Positions 45,256 to 58,001 of a stretch of 64,000 nt of DNA are shown piece by piece. Below the pieces are notes generated by a model. It was not told the origin of the DNA. It saw only the letters and a list, made by a program, of their open reading frames with translations, and searched no databases. How positions within the stretch are numbered: position 1 is the stretch's first letter; every line of letters starts with the position of its first letter. Made by a program: the position numbers and the translations under genes. This DNA is from Ailanthus altissimus (Eukaryota > Streptophyta > Magnoliopsida > Sapindales > Simaroubaceae), in assembly GCA_946807835.1 (NCBI GenBank), contig OX327712.1:18618001-18682000 (forward strand), written 5' to 3'.

Positions 45256-47043
45256 TCAATAGAACACAGTCCCTTCTTTAAAAACCTTCCATTCTATCAA
45301 CTTTTGGCACAGGTTGTTAGCCTCTGCTGTCATTCCAGCATCAGCAACACCTTTAACTATAGTGGAAAACACAATCTCATCTGGTTTGCATCGTCTTGAA
45401 ATCATCAATTCTAGAACTTGTATTGCCACCTCTACCTTGTTACTTTTACACAGTCCATGGATTACCAATCTATAAGAACTATTTCTAATCTTGTGGCCTC
45501 TTTTACCAATTTCCCTCAATATCTCCACAGCTTTTTCAATTTGATCTGCCCGACAAAAACCCCAAATCAAAGAGCGATGAGTAATATCATCGGGAGTGAT
45601 TCCATTTTCCATCATTTGACCATATAACCCCATTGCTTTCTCCATACAACTGATTTTAGCTAATCCATCGATCAACGTATTGAAAGTAATCAAACAAGGA
45701 GAACAACTGCTACCATTTAGTGAGTAAAGTATTTCAAGGGCCTCATCCACCATTCCCTCTTTACAAAGAGCACCTAGGAGAGTATTATAAGTTATGATGT
45801 CAGGCAAACAATTCTCAGAAACCATTTGATCATAAAAGTTGATGGCACGATCCACAAGTCCATATTTACACAAACCATTGATCAAAATATTGTAAGTAAT
45901 CACTGTTGGAGGATGAGAAGTTTCATTCATGATTTCAAGGATCTCATCTACTTCATTCCAACATCCACAGCTACCGAGAGAATGGAGAAGCGTGTTGTAA
46001 GTTACTGCATTTGGCACCATGCCATGTGATAATATATTATAAATTACTAGAGCTGCATCATCATATTTCCCTCGTTTACAAGCAAAATTAACCAGTGAAT
46101 TGTAGGTCACAATATCGGGATTACACCCCTCAATTTCCATATCTTCAAGTATTTCCATGGCACGCTCAGTTCCACAGTTCTTACATACTAGCTCGATGAG
46201 AATAGTGTAGGTAATTAGATAAGGTGGGCATCCCTTTCTCAACTGTTCCTTCCAAAAATCAATAGCCTGCTCGAACTTTCCGCAATCAAACATGCTCCGG
46301 ATTATTGTATTGTATGTAATCACATCTGGTGCACAACCACTCAGGTTCATTTCATCCAAGAGGTCAATGGCAGATCTTATATGTCCTCGCTTACAGAGAC
46401 CACCAACCATCATGTTGTACGTAATACTATCTGGAACCCCACCAGACATGACCATTATTTCAAGGACTTCGGAAGCTTTATCTATCCTATCTATTCTGAT
46501 AAGACCCCGGCTTAGGTTTCTGCATAAAGAGAAGTCGGGAATTTGATTACGACGTGCCATTATATCAATCAACTTCGATGCATTTGTTAACTTCCCTCTG
46601 CTGCAGAAATTTTGAAGGATTTTATTGTTGGTTTTCTCATCATTTTCGACAAAGGGACCATCTATAGTTAATGATGAAGAATTCTTAGGTTTTTTGGTAC
46701 TCATCTGCCCTTTGAACTTTTTGTTAATGCCAAATACATGACTTTCTGAGCTCCATTCATCTTGGTCAACCTCGTTGACAATGTCAATGCAAACACTTTG
46801 AGGCCGTCCTCTGCACTTTAATAAAAAAATATTTCTCCCCCCACCAAGAACTCCTCTCAATTGAAAACAAGATGCAATTCTGTGATTACACTTGATTGAA
46901 CAATTTAAGTGAGCACCATTTGTGTTTACTGCTGAGAACTGATCAACACTGTGCTGCAGGCCAATGTGCTTTGAGCACCATTGCAGGTTATGCAAATAAT
47001 GAAGTTCAACAATAGAGTTCGGGGGAACAACTGTATAGCTCAT
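45256..47043 (-). CDS. P-class pentatricopeptide repeat protein, At1g08610 type
   Basis: An intact, intronless 595-aa protein. A poorly conserved N-terminal region of about 135 residues (a possible organelle-targeting segment plus linker, with a Lys/Ser-rich patch near 105-125) precedes 13 PPR repeats covering about residues 135-590. Clear repeats include VITYNTIIRSMFDCGKFEQA and IITYNTLLGALCKEGMVDEA. The C-terminus has no extra catalytic domain. It aligns throughout the repeats with Arabidopsis At1g08610, including CSRGKLT, MVMSGGVPD and GFCRADQIEKA. Several repeats have unusual code residues (for example Arg at position 5 in repeats 2, 11 and 12), so the RNA target is hard to predict. The start ATG is the first in the frame; the gene is divergent from EXPORTIN 4. 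Confidence 0.94.
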   Translation of the reverse strand: MSYTVVPPNSIVELHYLHNLQWCSKHIGLQHSVDQFSAVNTNGAHLNCSIKCNHRIASCFQLRGVLGGGRNIFLLKCRGRPQSVCIDIVNEVDQDEWSSESHVFGINKKFKGQMSTKKPKNSSSLTIDGPFVENDEKTNNKILQNFCSRGKLTNASKLIDIMARRNQIPDFSLCRNLSRGLIRIDRIDKASEVLEIMVMSGGVPDSITYNMMVGGLCKRGHIRSAIDLLDEMNLSGCAPDVITYNTIIRSMFDCGKFEQAIDFWKEQLRKGCPPYLITYTILIELVCKNCGTERAMEILEDMEIEGCNPDIVTYNSLVNFACKRGKYDDAALVIYNILSHGMVPNAVTYNTLLHSLGSCGCWNEVDEILEIMNETSHPPTVITYNILINGLCKYGLVDRAINFYDQMVSENCLPDIITYNTLLGALCKEGMVDEALEILYSLNGSSCSPCLITFNTLIDGLAKISCMEKAMGLYGQMMENGITPDDITHRSLIWGFCRADQIEKAVEILREIGKRGHKIRNSSYRLVIHGLCKSNKVEVAIQVLELMISRRCKPDEIVFSTIVKGVADAGMTAEANNLCQKLIEWKVFKEGTVFY

Positions 47044-48396
47044 CTCCCAGATGCCCAGTTGACAAAAATGAAATCTAAATAGTTACCAAACAGTACATAA
47101 ACATGTTCAACATACCAAACTTCCCTCTCAGTCTAATTTGTCTATAACAGCTATGATAACTTTTTAATCAGAAATAAAAGGGAAGAATACTTATGTTCTT
47201 ATTTCCCATCTTCCACCAAACATTCAAAATATAAAGCAATCATCCCTTCGCCTTCTCCACTCTTCCGAATAAAAACAACTAACAAGCACTACACCTGTGA
47301 AAGTCAAACCACCAATGTTAAACCCAAGATACTTCACTAAAAATTCATAAAGAAACAACAAGAACGGTAACAACATGAATCAGAATGGCCAAACAACAAA
47401 ACAATAAAATTATAGAATATTATTCAAGGGAACATAAGATTGAATCAATACAATTTCTCAAACAATTTAAATTACCAAAATGTAACAAATTCAAACTGCA
47501 TATTTTGGTCATATACTTGACAAGAAAGAAAACTTGATATATTTTTGGTTACTCCCTAGTGTTACAAACTCAAAACCAATTCCAAGAAATTAAAAAAAAG
47601 AAAACAAATTCAACGTCCAATTTCAAAGAAAATAAAAAACAGAACCTTATCCAATCCACGTTTAATCTCAATGAATACAGCAACCGCAAACAAGCAAACA
47701 TACACAGATAATTTCTCACAGAAACATAAAAAATTCAAGAACCTTATTTAAGATAATTCATTACAGAGCCATAAAAACTTCAAAGGCCATTGATTCAGCA
47801 ATCAGCATACATATACAAGCGTGTGCCATAACTAACATGGAAGCAAAGACAAGCAAAACCTTAAAACCTCATGGAACTTAACGTTACAAGAGTAAAAGTT
47901 AATCAGATTACCAATTCAAAGCACGGGCCAAAAAAAAAAGTGAGCTTTTATAGCTTTTGGATTGCAATGAATTCGTTTTACAACTCAAGAAGTCAACTTC
48001 TCTGGTTTATTTTTGCTAGTGGTGTCAAAAGAGCGAGTGTGACGTTAAAATCTAGGGTTTCCCGGGAACCGAAAATTACAATTTAAGATGGTAAAAATCA
48101 TTATGATCCCTACAAAGAGTTAAATATTATTTTGACCCCAAAAAATAGTAAAATTACAACCGACCATCTAAATTTTGTTGATTCATGCATTTCCGTCGCC
48201 TCTTTTTAAAATAACTACAAAACGACGTCTACGAAAACCCTGTAAAGTTAACTTCCTCTTTCACTCTTCCCTTCTGCTATCAATCTCTCTCTATTTACTC
48301 AACCAGGTACCTTCTCCGATTCATTAACTTCGCTTAAAACATTTATTTATTTATTTTATTTTCGGCTCGCGTAGAACTGAGTGAGTGATGATAAAG
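47044..48396. promoter_or_regulatory. Shared divergent promoter between the PPR gene and EXPORTIN 4
   Basis: About 1.35 kb separates two divergent start codons. An AGGGTTT telo-box (48053-48059, in CTAGGGTTTCCCGGG) and a related AAAACCCT (48235-48242) lie closer to EXPORTIN 4. Telo-boxes are common in promoters of plant housekeeping and translation-related genes. A long AT-rich stretch at 47100-47870 may hold a 5'-UTR intron of the PPR gene. No TATA box can be chosen with confidence. Confidence 0.45.
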
Positions 48397-51300
48397 ATGC
48401 AAGAATATTCAAATGGAGGAGAAGGAGGTGGGCCCGCCGACTTGGCCAAGCTCCAGTCTATTATGCACTCCATCGAGATCGCTTGCTCTTCTATTCAGGT
48501 CTTACTTTCACTTTTATTTATTGTTATTTTTTGGCTTTGTTTGGTTGCCGTGAAAGCATAAGAATATCTAATAACTCTTTTGTGTTTCCAAGGAAATGGA
48601 AGAGAAAGTTACCATCAACTGTGATCGATTTGTTTGTTTTTCTTCTTTTACTGATATATCTGTGTAATAACTATCAACTATTCAAGTAAAGTAAAATAGT
48701 GGAGTTCAATATGAATAAAGCTTTATCATGATGATTTTCCGAAAAACTTTTATTAACTTATTGTGGTTTCTAGATTGATTTTTCTTTGATTAAATGCACA
48801 AATGTAAGTAATTCATCTGCTTTTTGTACTGAACAAATAGAAAAGGCCATAGTAAATTAATTTTATCTCCTTTTCTTTTGTATTAAATTTTATCAGCTTG
48901 TAGTAGTATTGGGGTTTTCTTTTTAACTGATTAAGTGCATATGTATTATTAGCGTGCATGTTTATGTGGATTTGTGTGTTAAAATTTATGTTGCAAAAGA
49001 ATTTCTTTTCGTGCATGTGCGAAAAAGTTTTTATACTGCAAGTAGATAAATGTGGACAATGGAAAAGGCGTTCCTAAAAGGTAATGGTTTTTGTTGTGGC
49101 AGATGCATATTAATCCTGCGGCAGCTGAGGCAACTATTTTGGGGCTTTTCCAGTCACCTCAGCCGTACAAGGCATGTCAATTCATCCTTGGTAAGTAAAT
49201 AAAATGTTAAATATTAATGTTGAACATGAATTAAACTGATGGGGCCATTGACTGGTTCAATGGTGAAGGTTTTGGAGTGCTAAGCACAAGCATCCGGTTT
49301 TAGGTCTTGATAGTTAAGCTTTGTTGTTTCCTGAACCTGGATCTAGCCCTGTGTTTTAGCCGACCCTATCTCCTTCTAAACTTGCAATTGGATTCTTTGA
49401 TGGTCTTGACTAAAAAACGTCCTAATAGCTCTGTTATTGGTAATTTTGTGTGTATGATGTATTTATAACAAATTTGAAGATGGATGATCCTGCCTTTGTG
49501 CTTAAAACCATTTTTTGTCTATTTTAGAGAATTCACAAGTGGCAAATGCAAGGTTTCAAGCTGCTGCAGCAATTCGAGATGCAGCTATGAGAGAATGGGC
49601 TTTCCTGACAGCTGATGAAAAGAAAAGCTTGATTAGGTAATCTTACACCTCAAATGTTGTAGGCAAGTTGTAAATAAACAACTGGGTATTGTTCTAACCT
49701 ACGTTGATCTGCCTTCTGGGAGCATTCTGGTCTTTACATCTTATATCTCTATATGAAAGTATCCTTCTCATCAGTTTAATTATAGTATCATTTACTCTTT
49801 CTTCTGTATTTTATTGATCATACTGTGAACAAATATGTCTTGTTTGCAGTTTTTGTTTGTGCTTTGTTATGCAACATGCTAGTTCACCTGAGGGCTATGT
49901 CCAAGCAAAGGTTTCTTCTGTGGCAGCACAATTGATGAAAAGGGGGTGGTAAGTTGCACTTAATTGTATTTTGAAACTTTAAGCGGAAGATAATATATAT
50001 ATATATATACAGCATTTATTGGTGATGATGGTAATAATATGCTACTTCATGTTACTACTTATTCAGAATAAAGGTATTGCCTCGTTAGGCCATGTCTATC
50101 GTTGAGTGTGGAATGCAATTTGACATTATAATAATTTTGTGTTATAAAAGGTAATGTAATTGGAGCTTTGAAGCATAATGGAGTAGTATAGAAACTTTGG
50201 TTGGTCTTAACTTGACTTGACAGTGGACCAAGTTTCAGGTAAGTTTCAACATGATTGATCTTGATGAAGAAATAAAGGAGAAGGCTTAGATTTATATTGA
50301 ATAAAAGGTTAGGGATGCTCTCGCTATCCCATATTCTTTGATCACCCCTTCGACCCATTCCCCATCTCAGAGGATCCAGGTTGGGGATGGGGAATGTGCA
50401 TCAGCCAACTAGCTCCTCACCCTTCTGCCCCGGGCCCTGTAGGGTTTTCTGAAGTCCATAATTTGGGCATTAGTTGCTTACTGAGGGTAATGAGTGAGCA
50501 AACCAAATTAATTTGCAGTGTTAAGTGGATCATAGTTAACTGCAGTGCTTTACAACTTTGCTTCTGTTTCACTTGTTATGGTTTATGGTCCACATACAAG
50601 GCATAACCATAACTAGCAGAGTACTCATAATGATAATTATTAATGCAGTTTCTGCAAAGGCAAAGAATGTGTCAACATTTACCAATCCAGTTGTAGCATT
50701 GGATTACATTAAGATTTCATTAATATATATCTCAAAATTGCATGGAATTCTCCCTACCCAATGAAAGAAATTGGAACTTTTATAGTAACGTTGGCAATTA
50801 TTTTATGTCTGCAGGCTTGAGTTTACTTCATCTGATAAGGAAGCATTTTTTACTCAGGTATTGTACCACTTTTGGTGTTTTACTCGCTAACACATTTGTA
50901 GCAGTTATCACTGCTAAGATAGTTTTATTTTACATATTAGTAATTTTTGGTAGGCCATAAGCTTGACATTTTACGATGGTAATTATGTGGCTTCTCTATC
51001 TTCTGTTGTCCTCATGGCAGTAACTTCGTGTCTAGTGTTTTATCTTACTTTTAGGGGCTTATAGTTTTGCCAATTTTTGCCAGCACCTTATAAAAGTGCA
51101 TATAAGTTGTGCTAAAAAAATTTGCAAGCTAAGGAAGAATAATCATAAAGGGAAGATTAACAGATAAGAAGTTTACACTGGAACTTATAAAATTATTATC
51201 TCCAGGATAAGTAAATAGAAACAAGATGCTGGTAACCATTTCCATTGACGTTTTTGTTTTTTTCCCTTATATAAGAAACAGAATATATTTATACTATTCC

Positions 51301-54300
51301 ACAGCTTCTTTTTTCAACCTTTAGATAGCTTGTTAAGTAAATTTCGATATGTAGTGAGATCATTTACTTGGAAGACTACTAGCAAGGTATTTTTAGATAT
51401 TTATTCAGTTGCTGAAGTGAAAATTATGTTTTAATCTGATACACTTTCTATTTAAAAAGAAAATGAAAGAAAAAGGAAAATTAAAAAAAAAAGCATTTCA
51501 CTCAGTTAGTCTGTCTAACGTTGTTATGGCTACAGGTACACCAGGCTATTCTTGGTATTCATGGAGTAGATGTGCAGTTCATCGGTATCAGTTTCCTGGA
51601 GTCTTTGGTATTGTTGCTTCAGTGCTTGTTCTTAAATGGTCTTCACTTTGTCTTGTAACTTGTTTCCAGATTTTAGAGCTTAGATTCTTCTTTGCAGGTA
51701 TCTGAATTTTCTCCCTCTACTTCAAGTGCAATGGGCCTTCCCAGGGAGTTCCATGAGCAGTGCCGTACATCATTAGAGCTAGATTATCTGAAGGTTATCC
51801 CGTGGTTCTTGGCATTATACTATTACATTGAGAGTTGTACTACAAGGATACGGGATAATTTGTAGATCTGCTTCGATGAGCATAATGTTTTAATGCCCTG
51901 ACCTTTTTCAATTTTCTTTTTTTCATTTTTTTAAATGTTTTGGATTATAGACATTTTACTGTTGGGCACGGGATGCTGCTATAAGTGTTACAAAACAAAT
52001 AATCGAGTCTGATGCTGCGGTGGCTGAGGTTAAAGTTTGTACTGCTGTGCTGTGTCTCTTGCTTCAAATCCTGAACTGGGATTTCCGGTATAACATCAGT
52101 GGCAAAAAGATCAATATAAATGTTTTTTCAGTTGGTATCAGAACTGAGATTTCTTCATCTAAGAGGTCTGAGTGTATCTTAGTCCGGGTAAAGAATTTTC
52201 TTCCCTAAATTTCTAACTAGTGGCTGTGATCATGTTGCGTGGCTGGATATGATGATAATAATAATCCATATGCGCTTGCAACTTTAGTCACACTCTTTCT
52301 TCAGTTTTCTAATAAATGCACAATTCACCATAAATAACCAAGTGCCATGAGGCAATATTTCCATCACTACTTTTTCAGATAAAACAGTTCAAAGCATTTA
52401 TTTAACATTTTTAGTTATTGTTTTCATTCATAGTTACAATTTTGGCATCTGCAATATTCTGATTTATATTCACGTTGCTTGTAGCCTGGTCCTGCATGGC
52501 ATGATGCTTTAATTTCAAGTGGCCATGTAGGGTGGCTCCTGAACTTATATTCCGCACTGAGACGGAAGTTTGCATGTGAAGGGTACTGGCTCGACTGCCC
52601 TATTGCAATCTCTGCTAGGAAGCTTATTGTGCAGCTTTGCTCCTTGACAGGAACTATATTTTCTTCTGGTATGTGTTCTTCTGAGTATGATGATTTGATC
52701 ATGTATGTTTCTATTTGAGGCATGCATCTATTTACTTAATGATTATGAGTTCTCAATGTGATAAGGAATAAAGTATGAGTAAATCTCACTTATATTTAAC
52801 TAACAAATGTATCTAATTTATAGGAAAAAGAAACTCTCCTAAGTTCTAATTACAGAGCATACACAGCTGTAATACATAGCTGTAATGTGCTATAATACAC
52901 AGCTGTAATACATAGCTATAATAAGCTGTAATACACAGTTGTAGTAAGTTGTAAAATCTGAAAATTTGCAAACCTGAAAATCGGCCATCGTGATTGTTGA
53001 CTTTAACACTCCCCCCTCGAGCTGGTGAGTGGATATTTTCCATTCCCAGCTTGCTAACAATAGACTGAAATATAGAACCACTTAACCCTTTAGTTAACAC
53101 ATCTACAAGTTGACGTTCGGTTGACACAAATGGAGTACAAATCAGTCCACTATCCAACTTCTCCTTTATAAAATGTCTATCTACTTCCACATGCTTGGTG
53201 CAGTCGTGTTGCACAGGGTTATGTGCAATATTAGTTGTTGACTTGTTATCACAATATAGCTACATAGGTCATTCCCACGCAATCTTCAAATCTTCCAAGA
53301 TTATTTTTAATCATAAAAACTCACAAATTTCTAATGCCATAACTTTGAACTCAGCTTTTGCACTTGACCTTGCTACCACATTTTGCTTCTTGCTTCTCCA
53401 CATCACAAGATTACCTCCAAGGGATGTACAATATCCTGAAGTTGATCTTCTGTCATCAATTGATCCAGCATAATCTGCATCCATGTATGTTTCTACTGTC
53501 AATTCATTTCCTCTTCTAAACAATACTCCTTTTCCTGAAGTATCTTTTAAGTATTATAGAATTCTATGTATTGCTTGAAGGTGTACTTCTTTTGGGTTTT
53601 GCATGAATTGACTCACCACTCCTACAGCATAGGTTATGTCTGGTCTAGTGTGGGAAAGATAGATTAGTTTGCCAACTAATCTTTGATAGGATTCTCTATC
53701 CACCACTGCATCTTCTGATGCTTCACAAAGATTGTGATTTGGTTCAATAGGTGTCTTCACTTATTTACACCCTAATTTCCCTTTCTCAGTTAATAGGTCC
53801 AACACATACTTCTTTTGTGATATAAAAATCTCATGTTAAGAGTGAGCTACTTCAATGCCGAAGAAGTATTTTAACCTGCCGAGTTATTTAATTTCAAATT
53901 CTTGCAATAAACACTTTTTCAATATCTCCATTCCTTACAAGTCATCTCCAGTTACCATTATATCATCCATATAGACTAATAGAGCCGTAACACCTCCTAA
54001 AGCAAAATGCTTGACAAATAATATGTGATCACCTTTACTTTGTTTAAAACCTAAAGCATTCATTACTGAGCCCCGGGAGACTCTTTTAAGCCATATAAAG
54101 CCTTTTTTAACTTACACACCTTGTTCTTCTCTAACTCAAACCCTGAAGGTACTTCTATATGGATTTCTTTATCAAGATTACCATGTAAAAAGGCATTTTT
54201 TACATCAAACTGCCGTAAACTCCAACCACGATTAGTAGCTAAAGATAATAAGAATCATACTGTATTCAGTTTTGCAACAGGAGCAAATGTTTTAAGATAA

Positions 54301-57300
54301 TCTATCTCATAAGTTTGAGTATATCCCTATGCTACTAACCTTGCCTTATATCGTTCAAGTGATCCATCTGCCTTATATTTTACGGTGAAGACCCATTTAT
54401 ATCCCACTAACTTCTTTCTTGGAGATAGTTCCACCAAGTCCCATGTTTTGTTCTTTTCAAGAGCATCCATTTCAACCTTTATAGCTTCTTTCCACTTTTT
54501 ACTAGCCAAAGCTTCAAAGACATTTTATGAGATAATAATAATGTTGAGGTGAATAAGAAAATATTTATGACCACTAGACAGCTTTTCATAGGATACAAAG
54601 TGAGACAATGGATATACAGGCCGTTGAGCATACTTTCTAATCCCTTTTCTAATTGCAATAGGAAGATCATCGTCATTAGCAACAACAGGCACATTACTAT
54701 CATAATCCTCAGAGTTAGCAGTTACCTCAACATTATCAGTACCAGAAATTGGTTTTGAATCAAGAACTTGCATTGATTGAACAAGAGGTTCCTTCTTTCT
54801 TGAATATACCTGCAATGGGCGTAAGGTATTTTGAATTTGTTTACCATTTGCTACTTGACCAGAACTGCTTGGATGTGACTCATTTGGTAAAGGATTGGAA
54901 ACGGATGATGATTTAGGGAACCAAAATTTGATTCTGTGAGGATGAGGGGGATGAAAGATCAAGTAAAAACAAATCTCTATCCTTATCTTCCAAAAATGTT
55001 GCCTCCCCCTGAAGATAAGGATTTGGAAAGTAATTTTCATTTTCAATGAATGTTAGATCGACAGAGAAAGAATCGTATTGTCGGAGGATGATAACACTTG
55101 TACTCTTTATGTGTAGAAGAATACCCAACAAAAATACACTTAAGAGCCCTTGGATCACGTTTTCCACAATTATTCAAATGAATATGAACAAAGGACACAC
55201 ACCAAAGACCTTAGGAATCAAGCGATTTGTCGTTTTGAAGTCAGGATAAAATTTCGAAAATAGTTGCATAGGACTGTTATAATCAAGAACTTTAGAGGAT
55301 AATCTATTAATCAGATGTGTAGCGATTAAAATAGCTTCCCCCCAGTAATTCTTTGGAACATTTTTTGGAAAAGAAAAGCTCGAGTAACAGCTAAAAGATG
55401 AATATTTTTTCTTTCTATCACTCTATTTTGTTATGGTGTGTTGACACATGAGGACTTATGAATGATTCATTTTCTTTAAAGAATGGTGACAACACTTGAT
55501 TAAAATATTCCCTAGCATTATTAGACCGAACTCTTTTTATCCCAACTTTAAATTGATTTTTTACCATATGGAAAAAAATTTGAAAGGTAGAACTAACATC
55601 TTATTTTTGTTTTAAGCGAAAAAATTTATGACACTCGAGTACAATCGTCAATAAATGAGACAAATCAACGAGCTCTAGAGATATTATGAAAAGTAAAAGG
55701 TCCCTAAATATCACTGTGAATTAGAGTAAAAGGTTTTCATGCTCTTCTATTACTTATTGGAAAAAAAGCATGTTTATGTTTTGCAAGTTCACAAAGTTCA
55801 CAATGGAACATACTCAAATCAACTCCTTTAAATAAACTAGGAAACATTATTTTAAGAAAGTGAAAAAAGGATGACCAAGACGAAAATGATATAACCATAT
55901 CTTATCTCTATTGGTAAGAGAAGACTCAAAAAGCAGAGACAACGAAATTGGATCCTTAGTACTATTTTGCCCACTAGGCTCCTCAAGAAAGTAGAGCCCA
56001 TTCTTCTCCCTAGCAAGTGCAATCATCATCCTCATTTTCTGGTCTTGAAATTTACAAAATGCAGAAGAAAATGTTACAATACAATTCAAATCCTTTGTAA
56101 GTTTGTGAATTAAAACTAGATTGGTAGACAACTTTGGCACAGATAGAACATTTTTTATAACTACATCCTCTTGACTAGCAACTGTAACCAATGTTCCATC
56201 AGCAATAGCAATTTTCTTATTACTAGGACAGGGACTATAAGAGACAAACCTATGAGAAGATTGGGTCATATGATCTGTAGCTCCGGAATTTACTATCCAA
56301 GTTCCCTTTATGATCGACACATTAAGTGTAAAGGGCTGAAAATTACCTGAAAAAGCCAAGGAGTAAGTACCTGCACCACCTGTAGGTTTCTCTAATGTCC
56401 TCAGAAAATATCTCAACTTCTTAATCTCTTCTTTATTGAACTCAAATCGCTCTTGAGAGAATTCTTTTGCACTTTTAGATTGTATCGAGATCAATGTGCT
56501 GGTCCTTGACTTCTTTCTTAATTACTCTTTACTGTTCAAGATGTATTTTGAGTATTTGAAAGCTTACCATGGAGTTTCCAACACCTTTCCCTCTATGTCG
56601 CGGCTTCTTACAGTAGGTACATTGTAAGGAGTCTTTATTACCTTCTCTAAGTCCTTCCAACAACCTATTATTTTCCCCCTACTCCGCTGGAACAAGCGTT
56701 TGATTGTTGTTGATCTGATTTCATAGCTTTTGTAATTAAGTCTGAACCTTCTGTCTGATTATAATTTTGCTGATTGGTAGATTTTGAAGTCTCAAAAATG
56801 ATTTTAGACAAAAGAAAAATCCGGGCGTGGGAAGACTAATTTTAAGAAAAAAAATAATTGGTTCTGAAAAATATGGCAAAGTAGGCCTTAAAAAGAACCA
56901 GAAGAAGGAAAGAAAATGGCAATTTAGGCCAGAAAAGAAAGAAAAAAAGTGGAACTTTTTTCTAGAAATTTTAAGTGGCAATGTAGGCCACAAATTTGTT
57001 ATTGATAAAATGATGAGAAAAGGAACTTTTTTCTAGAAATTTTAAGTGGCAATGTAGGCCAGAAATTTGTTGTTGATAAAATGACGAGAAAAGGAAAAAC
57101 AAACTAGAACTTTTTCCGAAAATGATAAAATGGCTTTGATACTATGACAAAGTATAAGTAAATCTCACTTATATTCAACTAACAAATGTATACTAATTTA
57201 TAGGGAAAAGAAACTCTCCTAAGTTCTAATTACAGAGCATACACAGTTGTAATGTGCTATAATACACAGCTGTAATACACAGCTGTATTAAGCTGTAAAA

Positions 57301-57967
57301 TCTGAAAATCTGCACACATGAAAATCTGTCACCGTGATTGTTAACTTTAACAATAAGTTTTTGCAATCTGGAATTCTTGGAAATACTGGAATGTGTGCTT
57401 CAGTTATTCGTCATGCCAAAGACTTACCCTTTAAGCACACTTGATTGGATGGAAGTTTGCATGAAGAGCTCTATTTGCAATTTATGTGGTATCTTTGCTT
57501 GCTTGCTACATAAATAGGTGATTTTAGTTTCTAATCTAATTGTTATATTTAACTGAAACCATGAAGTTGATAGTAGTTCTTTAATTTAAGGCTCATTATC
57601 TATTAAATGCGGGGATAATGAGATATAAAATCTTCTCCACTTTTGTTTCATTTTTCACAATAGAAATTCTAATCAACATTTTTGCTTTGATGGGTCTGTT
57701 GTGAATAATCATTAATGATGTTCTATGTCTAATCTATGTTTGATCAAATATTGCAGCTAATTTAAAGTTTATTTGACTTGATGAAGAGCTAAATCCTTCC
57801 TATGAATTTTTCTGCCTGTTGATTCTGTAGAAGGTTTAGGAATTTCTGGAAAGATTGAGTAGGAAGATTCTAATTTGGACTCCAAGAATTTTTAAATGAT
57901 TTATCAGTATCTCAAGTTCTATGAATTTAATAAGTCAAAAAAACAAAAATCATATCATCTTTGTTTG

Positions 57968-58001
<34 letters not shown>

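Larger units (their letters stand above)
52766..57352 (-). mobile_element. Full-length but degenerate Ty1/copia retrotransposon in XPO4 intron 9
   Basis: The element is antisense to XPO4 and flanked by identical 5-bp duplications ATAAG (52761-52765 and 57353-57357). Minus-strand order: 5' LTR, primer-binding site (57131-57144), repeat-bearing leader, zinc-knuckle remnant (CTYCKK, near 56600), protease with [12 protein letters not shown] (near 56290; the usual D of the active site reads N), pre-integrase motif YHFRLGHP (near 55870), integrase with HSDI and FIDDCTR (55600-55720), reverse transcriptase with YMDDI (near 53970), RNase H with [12 protein letters not shown] (near 53490), polypurine tract (53009-53018) and 3' LTR. 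This PR-INT-RT-RH order defines copia. Nonsense codons (for example TAG inside the integrase HSDI.GP motif near 55705) and frameshifts break the polyprotein, so it is not autonomous. Confidence 0.93.

Noticed and set aside
51463..51705. 80-aa plus-strand frame overlapping XPO4 exon 6
   Set aside because: Wrong frame relative to the conserved exon, whose splice sites fit exactly.
53195..53473. Plus-strand 92-aa open frame within the copia element
   Set aside because: Antisense to the RNase H domain, which is clearly coded on the minus strand.
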